From positions 992,001-1,056,000 of the forward strand of contig JACCLO010000001.1 of the NCBI GenBank assembly GCA_029448655.1: a stretch of DNA of 64,000 nucleotides, given 5' to 3'. Both the position numbers and the translations under genes were made by a program. The stretch comes from Wolfiporia cocos (Eukaryota > Basidiomycota > Agaricomycetes > Polyporales > Phaeolaceae). Shown piece after piece: positions 22,379-34,663 of this stretch (its first letter is position 1; the number at the start of each line of letters is the position of its first letter). The notes beneath the pieces were generated by a model. The model had not been told where the DNA came from, ran no database searches, and was given only the letters and a program-made list of their open reading frames with translations.

Positions 22379-24186
22379 TCAAGGTGCTATGCCGGTGCCT
22401 GAATTTTCGATGTCTAATATTGCTTCTTCATCGCGCTGACAATCATGATCATCCTGCATCTGTTCCATCATGCAGGAACAGTCACATTATGCATGATATG
22501 CGACATGATAGGTGCTCACCAGCTCCTCGTTGCAACCAATGTCTTCGTGAAATTCATCGCCATCGTCCAATAACATACTATCTGGCATACTATGGTCAAG
22601 AAGAGCTCCCATGTTTCCAACCAACCTGTTTGCAAATTCTATGCTCCCTCCAGATCTCGAGTCTCTATCCACAAATGATGGGACATTGGAGCCAGCACTA
22701 AGCCCTTCATCAGTGTGCTGTCGTAGATTGAACATAAACCTCGAGATTAGAATTGGTGAGATTCTGATGAAATTTAACCATGAGAAAATTGCTCGGCCAG
22801 TTAGGACACTCACGCTGATAGGAATGGCGAGATATCGCCATTCTGAACAGCCATCAGCTAAAGTATCACACAACTTAGATGGAAGACAATCACATCTAAG
22901 TATCCAGAATTGATGCAATCAATCACAGCTTGCGACACATTCATTAGCGTGAAGACTCTAGATGTGCATGATCAATTCTCGGCACTGATTAGTGAGCACA
23001 GAAGCGTACATGAAATATCCAGTACCTGTAACAATCATGTAGATGGGGATGCAACAATATGTGCTCGATCATCTCACCGTCTCTGAGGATCACAAGCATC
23101 AGAGGTCGCTTGATGTGAATATCTGACATGCGTCTTGCCCATGGGAGTGCATAGAGCCATGTGGCAGCAATCACAATCAGATCAGAGACTGTGGCGCAAG
23201 CAATTGCTGCAATGGTAGCTGTGGAAGTTTTGATATGAAGACGATCAGTCTACTATGGCACTTTTATAATTTGCGTACTTCTGAAATAATGATCAGATCA
23301 GCTCTCCATTTCGAAGCTTGCTGTTTACCTGTTGTAGGCATTCACAGAGAGAATAGATTGACTGCATATCGGTACACCAGCAACAAATGTCACAAAGGGG
23401 TGACCTCCGGAGGCATCCAGATACTGATGATCGAAAAGAAAGGATTAGTTAGGCAGTGTACAGAGACAGGGGCCGTGATATAGAGGCACGGACAATGGCG
23501 ATTGCAGTGGGCACAAGTCCTGTCAGCAAGGCTAACAATGCCCAAAACCATTTTCGTCCCGTAATTGCGTAGACACGGAGTGCAGAGAACCCTGTGAGTA
23601 GGATGTCATACACAATGCCATTTAAGTGTATGTTTCAGAGACTACCTGCTATGATGATTGCCAAAAGGATGTAGATAACGCCTGGCAGTACTGTCTGTAC
23701 GTAGCAACTGGCGAGTCTGCATGTCAGATCGAAACCTGTTATCAGGGCTAGTAGGGGAAACACCCAACTCCTGAAGAGATCATTAGTATCTGTTGATCGC
23801 TGCATAAAATGGCTTACCTGATTGGAAGTCCAATTGAGTGTATTGAGAACGTTGGAGATAGCGGATAACAAGAGTGCATATCGATTGAAGAGAAGGAGGA
23901 TAGTAGCTCCTGTCATACGATATCTCCAGATAGCGAGAGCCTCGCGGTCGAATGTGACGATATGCTCGTAGAACACCAGCACTGTTCGTGGCTGTGTCAA
24001 GTAGTGAAACACATGCATGAATCTTGATTACCAGCAGCAGCAATGTAGCAGTAGTTTTCGATATAACTGATATACGGAATCATCCAGGATGTTAGCAATG
24101 AACATCACGGGACATGGAGAGTATGCTTACAGCTGCGTGAGGATTTCAGTCGCCTCTACGGCAGGGAAACTCGTAGGTGAGGGCAT
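22379..24186 (-). CDS. DUF6533-domain integral membrane protein
   Basis: A multi-exon host gene. The ATG at 24186 opens exon 1 (to 24131); exons 24066-24032 and 23981-23646 follow in phase. The family signature is clear: YEHIVTFDREALAIWRYRMT, then LLLFNRYALLL, a Cys region, GFSALRVYAITGRKW (exon from 23591), VSDLIVIAATWLYAL with a later LMLVILRDG, and the C-terminal ILISRFMFNLRQ. An acidic tail ends at TGA 22381-22379. About seven hydrophobic segments suggest a plasma-membrane or endomembrane protein. DUF6533 proteins form large families in agaricomycetes; some have been likened to receptors, but no role is established. The junction near 23329/23218 is off by one base in my model and a TAG lies between 22990 and 22918, so splicing there is uncertain. 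Confidence 0.8.
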
Positions 24187-25497
24187 CCTGTCAATGCAGA
24201 GTGTCTGAAAGAGAAGTTTACTGAACATGTGATGCAGGCCGAAGCTCATATACCCCGTGCAGTCCTGTGCTCTATCACAAAGTTGTGACGGCCTCATCGT
24301 ACGGACATCCTGCGTTCCACGTCCTCGTGCGAATCACCACTCACGCATCGTACTACCCTTCCCGCAGCTGTGCGATTATGGGATGGCAAACAGTACTTGG
24401 CAAAATGTTTGAGGACGATAGGCGCAGACCGGCCTTCGCTAGATAGATACCGTGAGTATCGAGAACCCGTTGCAAACATTGCTTCAAAGCTCTGTCTCCG
24501 AACATGCTGTTTTCACCAACCGAGGCAATTATGCAGTATTGGCCCTCACAAGGATGATGATCATTTACGAAGCTGTACATCACCTCGTGTAAGGTGGAAT
24601 GGAACGCTGCGCAAAACGGCCCTCACTTCCAGCGGGCTGCTCATCAATGCAGGCTTATGGTTACAAAGAGGCAGCGGAGATGAAGTTGGAAAGTATGAAT
24701 GATTTTCGACTAGACCGCTATCAAAAGAATCTCTGCGGCCGGCCTCTCCCGGCTGCGCGAGGGATCGGCCGGCCCCGCCACTAATTGATGTCAGTTCGAC
24801 ACTGTCAATCACCTTTCATGGTCGGATCCCCATCAGACACTTGTCAGCTTTGAGGATATCCCAGGTTATGGAATATAGCTGAAGAATCGTAGGAAACATA
24901 AATGTTGGAAGTCGACGCGCTCGGCGCGCGATGGTGCGATCGCAGTCGCGCATCAATCAGGGTCAATAGCGCGCCAAGGCGGAGGGTGGGGGACGTCGGG
25001 AGTCGGGGCAGGATAATTGGGGCGATACGGGCAGATGGGTCACCGTCAGCATAGAAGGGGACGGACTGTACGTACCTACGCTGTGCATTTGAACCTATCC
25101 AGACGAAGTCCCTGGAGCTTGAAAGGGAGCATGGAGCCTCACGAGCGGGCGCTTACCTGTGAATTTCAACAATAAAGTTATCCGCTGATTACACCTGGAT
25201 ATCGCACCGTCACGTGGTGCGGGACCCACCAGTGTCTTGATTAAGAGATGTGATATCAACTATGATTGCAAGCATATGTGAGCAACCAAGGCCATGGCTC
25301 TTTGGACAAAAAGTACATGTTGGAGAGAACGATCATCTGCCAGGCACACGAGTCAAGGTATCTATTGTGATCCTAGTATGCGACTTGGCTTTCTGTCAAT
25401 TTCCAGGAAACGGGCTGCATCAATGCTATGCTTCTTGCCACATTGCACCATATCTGATATATGATCACACAAGGCCAGCCATGCCACTGTGCATGAG
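24187..25497. other. Host-like DNA upstream of the DUF6533 gene
   Basis: The interval has normal CpG content, with a GC-rich, CpG-rich patch at 24900-25060. A minus-strand frame at 24583-24353 (GQYCIIASVGENSMFGDRAL in its middle) looks codon-like and may be an exon of an unrecognised gene. A perfect small palindrome, CACC..GGTG around CACGTG, lies near 25205. Confidence 0.35.
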
Positions 25498-26073
25498 TAG
25501 TGATGTGCAAAGCCCAGCTCAAAGCCATGAGCTGGGCCTGGCCGAGCCAACTTAAGCTGGGCCAAGCTGAGCCTGAGGGTCTGGCTTGGATTGTGAGCCA
25601 GTCATAGCTGAGCCCTGAGCCGGCAGTTTTAGGCATGCAACTGTGGTGTTGTTATAATTAGCGAAAATGGTTTAAGATTTTGCATCATTTCACCTTAAAT
25701 GATCTCAACAACCATTACAATGACTTGTGATCCACTAACACAGTACAGAATGTTGTGACTACTGTTGTGATCAGGGTTGTGATCAATATCTGGATTTTTG
25801 GTCAACATCATAAGCAGCTGTGAAAACACTTATAGATCAGGATAACAATAAATAGTAGACATACTGAATATGTTATGCTGCCATTTGAACTGTACAAACC
25901 AATAATTCTGAGGTCCTACCTGATTACCCATAAGCCCCGGCCTGAGCCTGAGCTTGGCCTGAGCCAGCCTGAGCCATCAAGGAGGGCCCAGCTTGACATT
26001 TGCTGAGGCCAAGCCCTTCAAAGTTGGGCCCAAGCCCTGGGCTTTGAGCTGAGCTGTGCTTTGCACATCACTA
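25498..26073. mobile_element. Non-autonomous hAT-like element, decayed copy
   Basis: The ends TAGTGATGTGCAAAGC and GCTTTGCACATCACTA are inverted repeats, flanked by the 8-bp duplication TGCATGAG (25490-25497 and 26074-26081). This fits the hAT superfamily. No transposase is encoded. It aligns along its length with 40513-41128 but has TG or CA where that copy has CG at many places. Confidence 0.9.
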
Positions 26074-26088
26074 TGCATGAGAGAGTAT

Positions 26089-27194
26089 TGACCCAAGAAT
26101 CCTGCCTGAGGTCGGTGTCTCATACTGAAGGGTCACATTACGGCCTGGCATACCACCCAGACTAGCAACAGTGATTCACAGCAGCAGAGGTTAACGATAA
26201 GAGAGGGACGTGCCCCAATGGTACATTGATAAGTCTGAGGAGTACGCCTCAGACTTGTGAGCCTTAAGTACATGCAACGCCATGCACCACTATCTAAAAG
26301 ACTACCCTAAAGCAGCACCTACAACTACCGCCCAGAACAATCTGATGGAATGCTTACATAATATGCTACAATACTATATACCCTTGAGTACCCAGTGGTA
26401 ACTTAAGCTCCCTATGTTAAATGCTGCTGTTACGGTTATTTCGATTTTTTGAATATCGACAGAACTCACCACCGGGCGAATACGATACAGGGACTTGTTG
26501 TGCAACCAACCCCCTGGCTACTCGTGACTCTACTGGGTACATCCCCAGTTGTACTAGCGTACGAGATATGTTTCATCTCTGGCAGATCCAACTCTGCCAT
26601 CGTTTCATCTCTATCATTTGTTAGCTGATAGATGGTGTTCAACCACCATCATCATTTCTATCTTTCGTTTCAGATATATCACTACATACTTATCAAACGT
26701 TTGGTACTATAGCGTAGATAGTATCGGTGACATCTGGGACAGACTTGACCCCGAAAACTTAGCGTAGTATATAAACTCATGTACTTACTGTCGGAGCTCT
26801 TCAGCTCGACCTTGTTGTATAAACAAGAAGTCTTATACTCATTCTCAAACGTAGGAAACTACGCTAAGTATTTCTCGCTCGAGCAGCCGAACGACTAAGT
26901 CCTCGAAGTGCACATTGACTTCTTGGACTTAGGCGAGTCTTATATTCTATTAGACTCGCATCCGAACAGATTATATCCTCTAACGCGTATTGGATATCTA
27001 CCGATCTCCTAGAAAAGCATTTCTAGGACTTGAAGGCATCTGACAAGTATTTGCCTTGCATATGGCTCTCGCCTATGTGCAGAAGACGATCTATATTCGC
27101 GACTCGAATATACGAACGGGTATTCGACCCGTAACAGCTGCAAGTCATGTGATCGCTGCACGCTACACCTCATGTCACAGATAAAACTGTGACA
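26089..27194 (-). repeat. LTR-A with nested LTR-C
   Basis: The target duplication is AGTAT (26084-26088 and 27195-27199). A near-identical uninterrupted relative is 44517-44909. Its hairpin is AGTCTGAGG/CCTCAGACT. LTR-C (26428-27136) splits it. Confidence 0.92.
26428..27136 (+). repeat. Solo LTR-C (709 bp, reference copy)
   Basis: Starts TGTTACGGTTATTTCG and ends GACCCGTAACA, with target duplication GCTGC at 26423-26427 and 27137-27141. A TATA box (TATATAAACTC) is followed by AGCTCTTCAGCT and CTTGTTG, as in LTR-B. Confidence 0.95.
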
Positions 27195-27334
27195 AGTATG
27201 AGTGTAGTAGATCCTACCATTCTGACACACACTAACTTCTCAGCACTAGAGCTTGGGCAATGTTACTCGCACAAAGGCACATTGTGATCCGAGGTAGTAC
27301 AAGGCATAAATGGCCAAGACAAGTCTGGGGTTTT

Positions 27335-28381
27335 TGTCACAGTACTACGCTGTGGCATGGCCCTGCTATTTTCTTAGGTTTTTACAGGGTTATCTGGCAT
27401 TCGCGCAGCCCCTGGAGACCACGATGGCACCTCACGTCCACCCTTCTGTTAGACACCTGACCTAGTAGATGTTACGATCCTACCAGCGCTCTATTTCTAG
27501 GGGCCTCCGCTCAACCATAGGCCTTGTTTCATGTATAACAACCCTATGCCCATTCTCCGTGCTTGCATCGCGTTCTAGCTGATGTTCTGTGTCTAACCAC
27601 AGTAGTTCTCAGTTTCATCCCTTGTTGCGCTCAACCACAACACTTCTCCTTTATTACTTATATCGTTAGCCCAATGGACTTAATAGTAGCAGTACCAAGG
27701 ACACTATGACCCCGATTAACAGATCGCAGTATATAACCTGATGTAAATACTGGTCGAGTTCCTCAGCTCGACCTTGTTGAATTACAAGGATTTTATACTT
27801 GTTCTCAAAGGCTTGAGCAATCAAACCTATTGCTTGTATATTGACGCTCTGACTCTGAGGAGTCCGACGAGCAGTGCGCAGCTCGATACGCTGAGTAACT
27901 CGACTTAGTTACTTTGTGTTGAACGGATATTCGATCCGTAACAGTAGATAATGATAAGATAAGATGTACGTGCGCGCCTGGGGTGCACGCTTATCCCATC
28001 ACGTAACGGTCACAGTATGTACATGATACGTTACGGTAGTTACCAGTCACATGGACCTTTAGATACAGCGCATGGGCCTTGTCTTTAGGGTAGGCCATTA
28101 CTGGCAGCTCCTCATAATGTATATAACGTACGATGGCATGAGGGTTACACCTCATGCTTAAGATTCTTCGTCAATGGGCACAAGGCCGCTTTCTACTTGA
28201 CTCCCTGGGTGCTTCACTCGATGGCCTCGACATACTCGTCTCACCACATGCATGCTAGTCTGGTAGCTGCATGATACAGCAACGTCAGCCACCCCACATC
28301 CGCCTGCCACTGTGGATAAGGAGTTAGAGTATTAGAGGAGTCCCTGCTAGCGTGGTCCCACAGTCAGGTATGACTGTGACA
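27335..28381 (+). repeat. LTR-A with nested LTR-B
   Basis: Starts TGTCACAGTAC and ends GACTGTGACA. The flanks GTTTT and GCTTT differ at one position, fitting an aged duplication. The hairpin GCATGAGG/CCTCATGC is near 28140 and the box GCTAGTCTGG near 28254. It is closely related to 46448-47015. Confidence 0.85.
27470..27943 (+). repeat. Solo LTR-B with internal deletion
   Basis: The target duplication is GTAGA (27465-27469 and 27944-27948). Compared with 5823-6364 it lacks about 65 bp after the first 15 bases; the repeated CCAG at both edges suggests a microhomology deletion. Confidence 0.93.
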
Positions 28382-29387
28382 GCTTTACCCTGACTGTCAG
28401 CCAGTATATATGTTCTACAGTGTTTGTACATGTTTGTGCTATGTGGCCAGTAATGGTGCCTGACTGTAGAGCAGCTGTGTCTATGGGATGGAGTTGTCAT
28501 GCCAGTTGTAGCACATATGTGACTAGCACCGTAGTGTTTGTACAATGCATCATTGGATCATTGTTTGATCCATGATGTAATTGTAGGTTCATCAATTGGG
28601 GTTCTGCCAGTAATGGCATCAGTCATAGCGGCCTGTGATTGGTGGTTCTCTTTGATTGGGGTTCTGTTGGAGTGATGTAGGTTGATTGGTGGTCCTCATT
28701 GATCTGGTGTATGGTTGGTGGTTCTCATTGACCATGTGGCTGAGGCCGGTAATGGCTGGGGTTATAGTCTGTGCCTGTAATGGTGGGTGTTCGTTAGAGA
28801 CAGGAGGTGTTAGGCTCTGGCTTGCTGAGCAGGCATGTGCGGACTGGTTGGGTGTCACATGCTGACTTGGACAGGACTTCAGGAGTCCAGATAGTGGTGG
28901 GTCACATGTTAGCAGGGGACCTTGGTTAGTTATGGTCGACTGCTGTGATCTCCTTGGTGGGGTCTAGCTGTCTGTGGCTCCTGTTCAGCTGGTGGTGTTG
29001 GACGGGGCAGTGTTGTGGCTGATGCTGCTAGGACTAGGGTTAGGGCTTAGGCATGGCTGGCAATGTCATGAGGATTGTTGGCTAGTGCCCTGGGTGGCTG
29101 TGGATTGGGGGGCTCTTTTTAGCAGTGGCATCAGGTTCCAGCATGTTTGTGGATTTGGTAGCTGCTTTGGAGGTGCTCTGGTGCTGCCATGTCTGGCTGT
29201 TAGCGTGAGCAGGGCTTGGGTTGAGTTATGTCTTTAGGGCTTTGAAATTGGCCTGTGACACATTCATGATTCCCTTGGATGGGAGTGCAGATCTGATCAT
29301 ACTGGTTGAATGGCTGAGTGCCAATATATGCTCCTGTCACTTTTAGCCAGTGTCATGTCTCCCACCCCTTGAGGACAGACGTCTAGA
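28382..29387. other. GT-rich degenerate sequence, no gene
   Basis: Rich in TGGTGG and TTGATTGG-like motifs, with a loose tandem pattern around 28590-28740. Segments near 29300-29387 resemble 31290-31400. No protein-like frame is recognised; it is probably old retroelement DNA. Confidence 0.35.
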
Positions 29388-30427
29388 TGTCACAGATTTA
29401 TGTGGGACCCTAGCAAGTTTCCGCCAATTTATCCAGAATTACCACATCTAACTACAAGTTATCCAGGAGTTATCCCACATTGCCACCATGCCGAGCTAAT
29501 GCAAGGCATTATTGCTTATGTAACCATATTACATGCTACTAAGCAACCAAGACTAAGCATAACACGCTAGTCAGGACTCATGCGTCATACAAACGTCATA
29601 GCTACCAGCCATCCAGGCCCTAGCCCAGACTTATGACCGCATAGCAACATCACCATCAGCATAGCCACCAGGCTAGCCCCAGTATTTCATCATAGTCCAT
29701 ACCTAGCTACATCATCGCTACATCAACTGGTCCAGCCCACAAGGCCAGACCATGACATCATAAGATCCTAGATCACAATGATATCACTGAGCACACCATG
29801 CTTGCATAGGCATCATAGCATAATAATAGCCTTATGGCATTATTGCTATTGGTCCAGCAATTGCGGACCACCCTCTAGACTCTGGCTCAAGCCAAGTCCC
29901 AGACTCTGGCCTCATGGCCTAGTCCACGGCCCTTCCAGGCCACCTCGTCATAGATACAGGCCTCACAGCCTTAGCCAATGGCACTTATGAATTGGCACCT
30001 CGCCTTAGTCATCCCTCGGGCACAGCCAATAGCCAATGTCCCTCAATATACCAGATCCCCGGTCATCCATATGCCCAGGCTGTGCCCATATTCACATGTT
30101 CATCCTAGATGGCATGACAATGCTCTCTTAATTATGATTGGTGCGGCCATTACCAGCTCACCATGGCCATTGTAGAGTAGCGACTTAGCTGTGTCATCCC
30201 TTATGGTGCACAGACCACATTCTTTAGGGTGAGCTTACTTACGTAGTAGCAGCGCCTCCCTGTACATATTTACGATCTGAACTTGATGCTCATAATCTTT
30301 AGTTCTATTCTTCTCAGCTAGTGCCACAGAAGTACCTCTCACCCTGCTGCGCTTGACTGGTTAGCTTATCGCCTATTCCCTCACCCTTAGAACCATAGGT
30401 GGTGAGTCCCACAGCTAGTCTGTGTCA
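29388..30427 (+). repeat. LTR-A, long type
   Basis: Starts TGTCACAGATTTATG and ends GTCCCACAGCTAGTCTGTGTCA, with CTTTAGGGT near 30217. No matching 5-bp duplication is seen at its edges, so it may be a remnant of a larger element. Confidence 0.8.
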
Positions 30428-30526
30428 CGAATATGAGTGATAAGGGGGTTACAAACTGCTGGTGAGCCTCATTGCTCCAGCCAGCTTATATACTAATGGA
30501 CCTAGTGACCTGCCAGCTTGCCCATC

Positions 30527-31189
30527 TGACACAGACTAACTGTGGGACTCACACTTATAGGACTTGCTAGAACTTGAGGAGTCTTGAAGTTGAGGGTGAG
30601 GAGAGCTAGTGGGCGCAGCAGAGTGGAATGTGCAAAGATGTGAATGCAGAGAACGAATCTAAAGTCTTAGCGTAGTGCTAAGCCTACTTATATACACTCT
30701 GCAAGAGCTGCCGGTAATGGCTTGCCCTGAAGTAATAGGTCTGTGCACTGCACAGCTGAAACGACTAAGTCATCTCTACCTAATAGACCGTGTGCACCGG
30801 TAATGGCCGCACCAGTAAGAACTTGTGTTAGACCGTGTAGGTCCCTGTTGATATCGTGGCACGCTTCTTTACTAAGCCGCGTAATAGCCATGACATATAC
30901 CGGTACCGGGATATGAGTCAGGCATGTACACTAGCTCGTGATAAAGTGCAGGCCGCTGACGTGTCCTTAATGACATTGCCCGGGATTGGGATATTAGTAA
31001 GGCGCGTGACTTCGGACATGTAGTCCGCTGAGTAACAGTACATGACTAGCATGTTATGTACATGTTGTTTGGTCGTGTAGACGCGTATATGGGCGCTTAT
31101 AGCACGAGGACTTGGAAATGCTCGTAGAAATACCAGAAAAATAGGTAAAAATACGGGAAAAATAGCCTTATCATGCCACATCTGTGACA
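30527..31189 (-). repeat. Solo LTR-A (663 bp)
   Basis: The target duplication is CCATC (30522-30526 and 31190-31194). Its hairpin, CTTAGC/GCTAAG next to the TATA box near 30680, has a stem unlike the commonest version. Confidence 0.93.
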
Positions 31190-31194
31190 CCATC

Positions 31195-31495
31195 AATGCA
31201 CCACCTGTCCACCATTGCCGTGTTATCCTGTGCCCTGTCAATGCTGCAGACCACAAATTGCAACAGCCAGCCATACCACTGTGCATGTATGTGAGACCCA
31301 ATCAAACTGGAGTGACAGATTGACATATGATCCTTTCACTTCTGGCCAGTGTTGCATCTCCCTCCCAGTGACTGCAGATTTCAGCTGACAGCCTCTGTTG
31401 ACCGGGATACAGTCATGCTGTGTATCTATCATGCACTGTCATGAGACCCAATATAATGTTCAGCCGTAATGCAATAACAATTGCACCAAAAAGGT
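31195..31495. other. Repeat-derived spacer
   Basis: The stretch at 31290-31400 resembles 29290-29385, and 31436-31495 is a truncated copy of the TGAGACCC fragment seen at 604 and 4389, cut at an LTR-like TGTCACAG. No gene. Confidence 0.45.
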
Positions 31496-31663
31496 GTCAC
31501 AGTTTTTACCATTAACATGTAGTGTGTCACAGATTCATTATTTCCCTACTTTACCTTGCACGCACCCCACGATCGTAACGATAGATTAGATAAGAGGGTT
31601 ATCTCATACAATCTCACCCCACAGTCAGGTCATGTGCAACAGTAGTTAGCGTTACAGTGTTGC

Positions 31664-32206
31664 TGTTACGGTCTGCGCAGAGACTATCGAATATCTTTTA
31701 CTGACACCTCACTGGAGAAAGGGACTTAGCGTTCAACTGCTCCTTCGCGCGCTTTATCCTAGGGATCCCCGCTCAACCGGAGACCCTCATTTCATGTACA
31801 ACAGCCCTATGCCCATGGTCCTGCGATGTATCAGGTTCTAGCTGATACCCTGTGTCTAACCACAGGATTCCTACATTTCAGCCACTGTTGCACTCAACCG
31901 TAGCACTTCTTATTTGTTATCTTAGCACGCTAGCCTTACGGACTTAGTGGTAGCAGTACCAAGGACACTATGACCCCGATTACAGAATCACAGTATATAA
32001 CCTGATGTAAATACTGGTCGAGTTCATCAGCTCGACCTTGTTGAATTACAAAGATCTTATACTCATTCTCAAAGGCTCGAACAATTAAGCCTGCAGCTTG
32101 TATATCAACGCTCTGACTCTGTGGAGTACGACAAGTAGTGTGCTACTTGATACACTAAGTAACTCAACTTGGTTAACTTGGCTGAATGGATATTCGATCC
32201 ATAACA
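31664..32206 (+). repeat. Solo LTR-B
   Basis: 543 bp, with target duplication GTTGC (31659-31663 and 32207-32211). Confidence 0.95.
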
Positions 32207-32319
32207 GTTGCCGCACAGACTCACTCTTTAGGGTAGACACACTAGCAACTTGTGTACATACTTATAGTGTGAACTGAGGCCTTACAGCCTCAGTTCTGTT
32301 ATTCTCAATGTTGGGGTGG

Positions 32320-33666
32320 TGTCACAATCCTTGTGACGTCTCAGGCTGCCGGCGCAGAGTCCAAAGGGGAGCCCTAACTAAAGGGCCATAGGCCAGTGGG
32401 GTGCATGTCGAAACAGTGAGAGTCGTGTCTTCAGAGGAAAGGACGGGGAAACGCCCCCAAAGCATTTGTCTGTACTTCTTAGATTGCTAAGTCTAAGGCC
32501 TTCAGGGCACTTAGACCTACTGCTTATATACATGCAAGACCCTAATCTACTAGTCAATAGGTGTGACCCTAAATTAGAGGTCTGTGCGCATGGTATGGTG
32601 CCATAATGCCAGTAATGGCGGCACCTCTGTGTTATGATGGCGCCACAGTAATGTAGGCGCCGACTTAGTAAAATGACTTTATGTGTCATATGTCAATAGT
32701 CAGCGGGCTGCTGTCTAATCCCTATAGGATAAGCGGGCCACGCTAAGAATAACGCATGAGGTCATATTCTAGACCAGTAATGGTCTAGAGTTGAGGTGAG
32801 GTCAGTAATCCTATTTTTAACGGATGACATCATTGTAAGCGAGGCCGTTGACGACCAACTATTTACTTAGATAAGATAGTAACCTGGGGCATAGCCACCT
32901 GTGATGGTACCTAGTCCCACTATCTAATCTAGAAAGTTAGTAGGTCATGTGATCCCTATTCAGTAGGTCATGTGATCCGATAATCTGCTACCGCCTTCCA
33001 GAGACCTGGGCGTGGTAGATGCTGATGTGCTGAGTGCTGTAGGTCAATAGTACGACCGCTGCTGTTACGGATCGAATATCCGTTCAACGCAAAATAACTA
33101 AGTCGAGTTACTCAGCGTATCGAGTAGCGCACTACTCATCGGACTCCTTGGAGTCAGAGCGTCGATATACAAGCTGCAGGCTTAATTGCTCAAGCCTTTG
33201 AGAACGGGTATAAGATCCTTGTAATTCAACAAGGTCGAGCTGAGGAACTCGACCGGTATTTACATCAGGTTATATACTGCGATCTGTTAATCGGGGTCAT
33301 AGTGTCCTTGGTACTGCTACTATTAAGTCCATCAGGCTAACAACATAAGTAATAAAGGAGAAGTGTTGCGGTTGAGCGCAACAAGGGATGAAACTGAGAA
33401 CTACTGTGGTTAGACACAGAATATCAGCTAGAACGCGACGCGAGCACGGAGAATGGGCATAGGGTTGTTATACATGAAACAGGGCCTACGGTTGAGCGGA
33501 GGCCCCTAGAAATAGAGCGCTGGATACAGTGGTTGAACGCTAAGTCCTCATACACAGTGAGGCGTCAAACGGAATATTCGGGTGCACCTGGTAGGATCGT
33601 AACAGCTGCACGACTTTAATTCTGAATAGAGAAATGTGAGGGAACACCCCGGATAAATCCATGACA
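32320..33666 (-). repeat. LTR-A with nested LTR-B
   Basis: The target duplication is GGTGG (32315-32319 and 33667-33671). Its hairpin GTCTAAG/CTTAGAC, beside the TATA box near 32480, is a further stem variant. Confidence 0.92.
33063..33604 (-). repeat. Solo LTR-B
   Basis: 542 bp in reverse orientation, with target duplication GCTGC (33058-33062 and 33605-33609). Well preserved. Confidence 0.95.
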
Positions 33667-33836
33667 GGTGGTCCCCCCTCTCTCATTACTGCGTGACAAC
33701 TGCGCTGGCACTCTATCCTTTATACTCACTAGTCTGGGTGCAAGACTGCAAGTGATGCCTCTAGGGTGGTGTATTAGGGTTCCCTGCAATGCGGGTCGCA
33801 CAGTATGTAGACTGTGTCTCAGTGTCACTATCACCT

Positions 33837-34365
33837 TGACACAGACTTACCAGCCTGTGTGACCGGCCTACAGGATGGGGGACTGAACTAACATGAAGCA
33901 CAAGTCGGCAGCAGAGGAATCCTTGATTACGAAAGGACCTCCCCACACTAGCGAGACAGAGGAAAGATAGTCGGAGCCGACCATGCCAGCATCAATCAGA
34001 GTGGAGAGTAAGGGGCCAAGCCCAGTTGTCGAGAATCTTAGAGATGAGGTGTAAGACCTCATCTCACCGTACTTATATACATGAGTAGCTGGCCAGTAAT
34101 GGCTGCTCTAAAGTTATGGCCTGTGCGCAGTAACTAACGAGCACCTGACGAGGTAACTACTGTGATGTAACATGTTTGACCATCATGTGAGTACCGGAGA
34201 CGTGCACTACCCTACAGCGCTAATCTAATAGGTCAGGTGCCATGCTCAGTATCTAGAGAGTGACGAGGAGGAAACCTGGGACCAAGGGCGCATCCGCACG
34301 CCTAATGGAGCCTTGACATACCAGGAGAGGGATGTCGTAGAACCCCCTAAGGCAGTTCTGTGACA
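33837..34365 (-). repeat. LTR-A
   Basis: Begins TGACACAGACTTACC on the plus strand and ends TTCTGTGACA. The 9-bp hairpin GAGATGAGG/CCTCATCTC is at about 34043. Its flanks CACCT and ACTAG do not match. It is similar to 37091-37668 and 58495-59003. Confidence 0.8.
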
Positions 34366-34663
34366 ACTAGATTGAAAGGACTGAGGTTGTAAGACCTCAG
34401 CCTTGTAGTTTATATACATGTGAGGTGGTATGCTACTTTAACTAAGACCTGCCCTACAGGCAAGGTCTGTGTACATGCTGAGTCATCATGTATGTCATGT
34501 GGTATAGTAAGCAGGGCCAATCACTACTTGTTACCTTATCTAATCTAATCTACAGAGGGCACCTGGCAAATGGCGGAGTGGTGAAATGTACAAGGGAGGT
34601 GCACATAGCACACAGAGTCACTGGTTCGATCCCCTGAGGGGGCAGACCGAAATAACTGTGACA
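34366..34663 (-). repeat. LTR-A fragment with tRNA-like module
   Basis: The promoter half of a minus-strand LTR-A: hairpin CTGAGG/CCTCAG, TATA near 34421 and end AACTGTGACA. A tRNA-like stretch at 34568-34640 reads in the plus direction, with GGCGGAGTGGT as A box and GGTTCGATCCC as B box. Confidence 0.65.

Larger units (their letters stand above)
31525..33819 (+). repeat. LTR-A holding three nested LTRs
   Basis: The flanks TAGTG and CAGTG differ by one base, and the terminal CA is CT. The copy contains LTR-B (31664-32206) and, downstream of its hairpin GAACTGAGG/CCTCAGTTC, an inverted LTR-A (32320-33666) that itself contains LTR-B. Confidence 0.88.

Noticed and set aside
28974..29237. 87-codon plus-strand frame as a membrane protein
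   Set aside because: It is a by-product of GT-rich sequence; hydrophobicity comes from Leu, Val, Trp and Gly codons of low-complexity DNA, with no family pattern.
33837..34663. A single larger LTR-A with an internal duplication
   Set aside because: The two halves each have their own hairpin and TATA box, and the flanks give no matching target duplication for any combination, so I left them separate.
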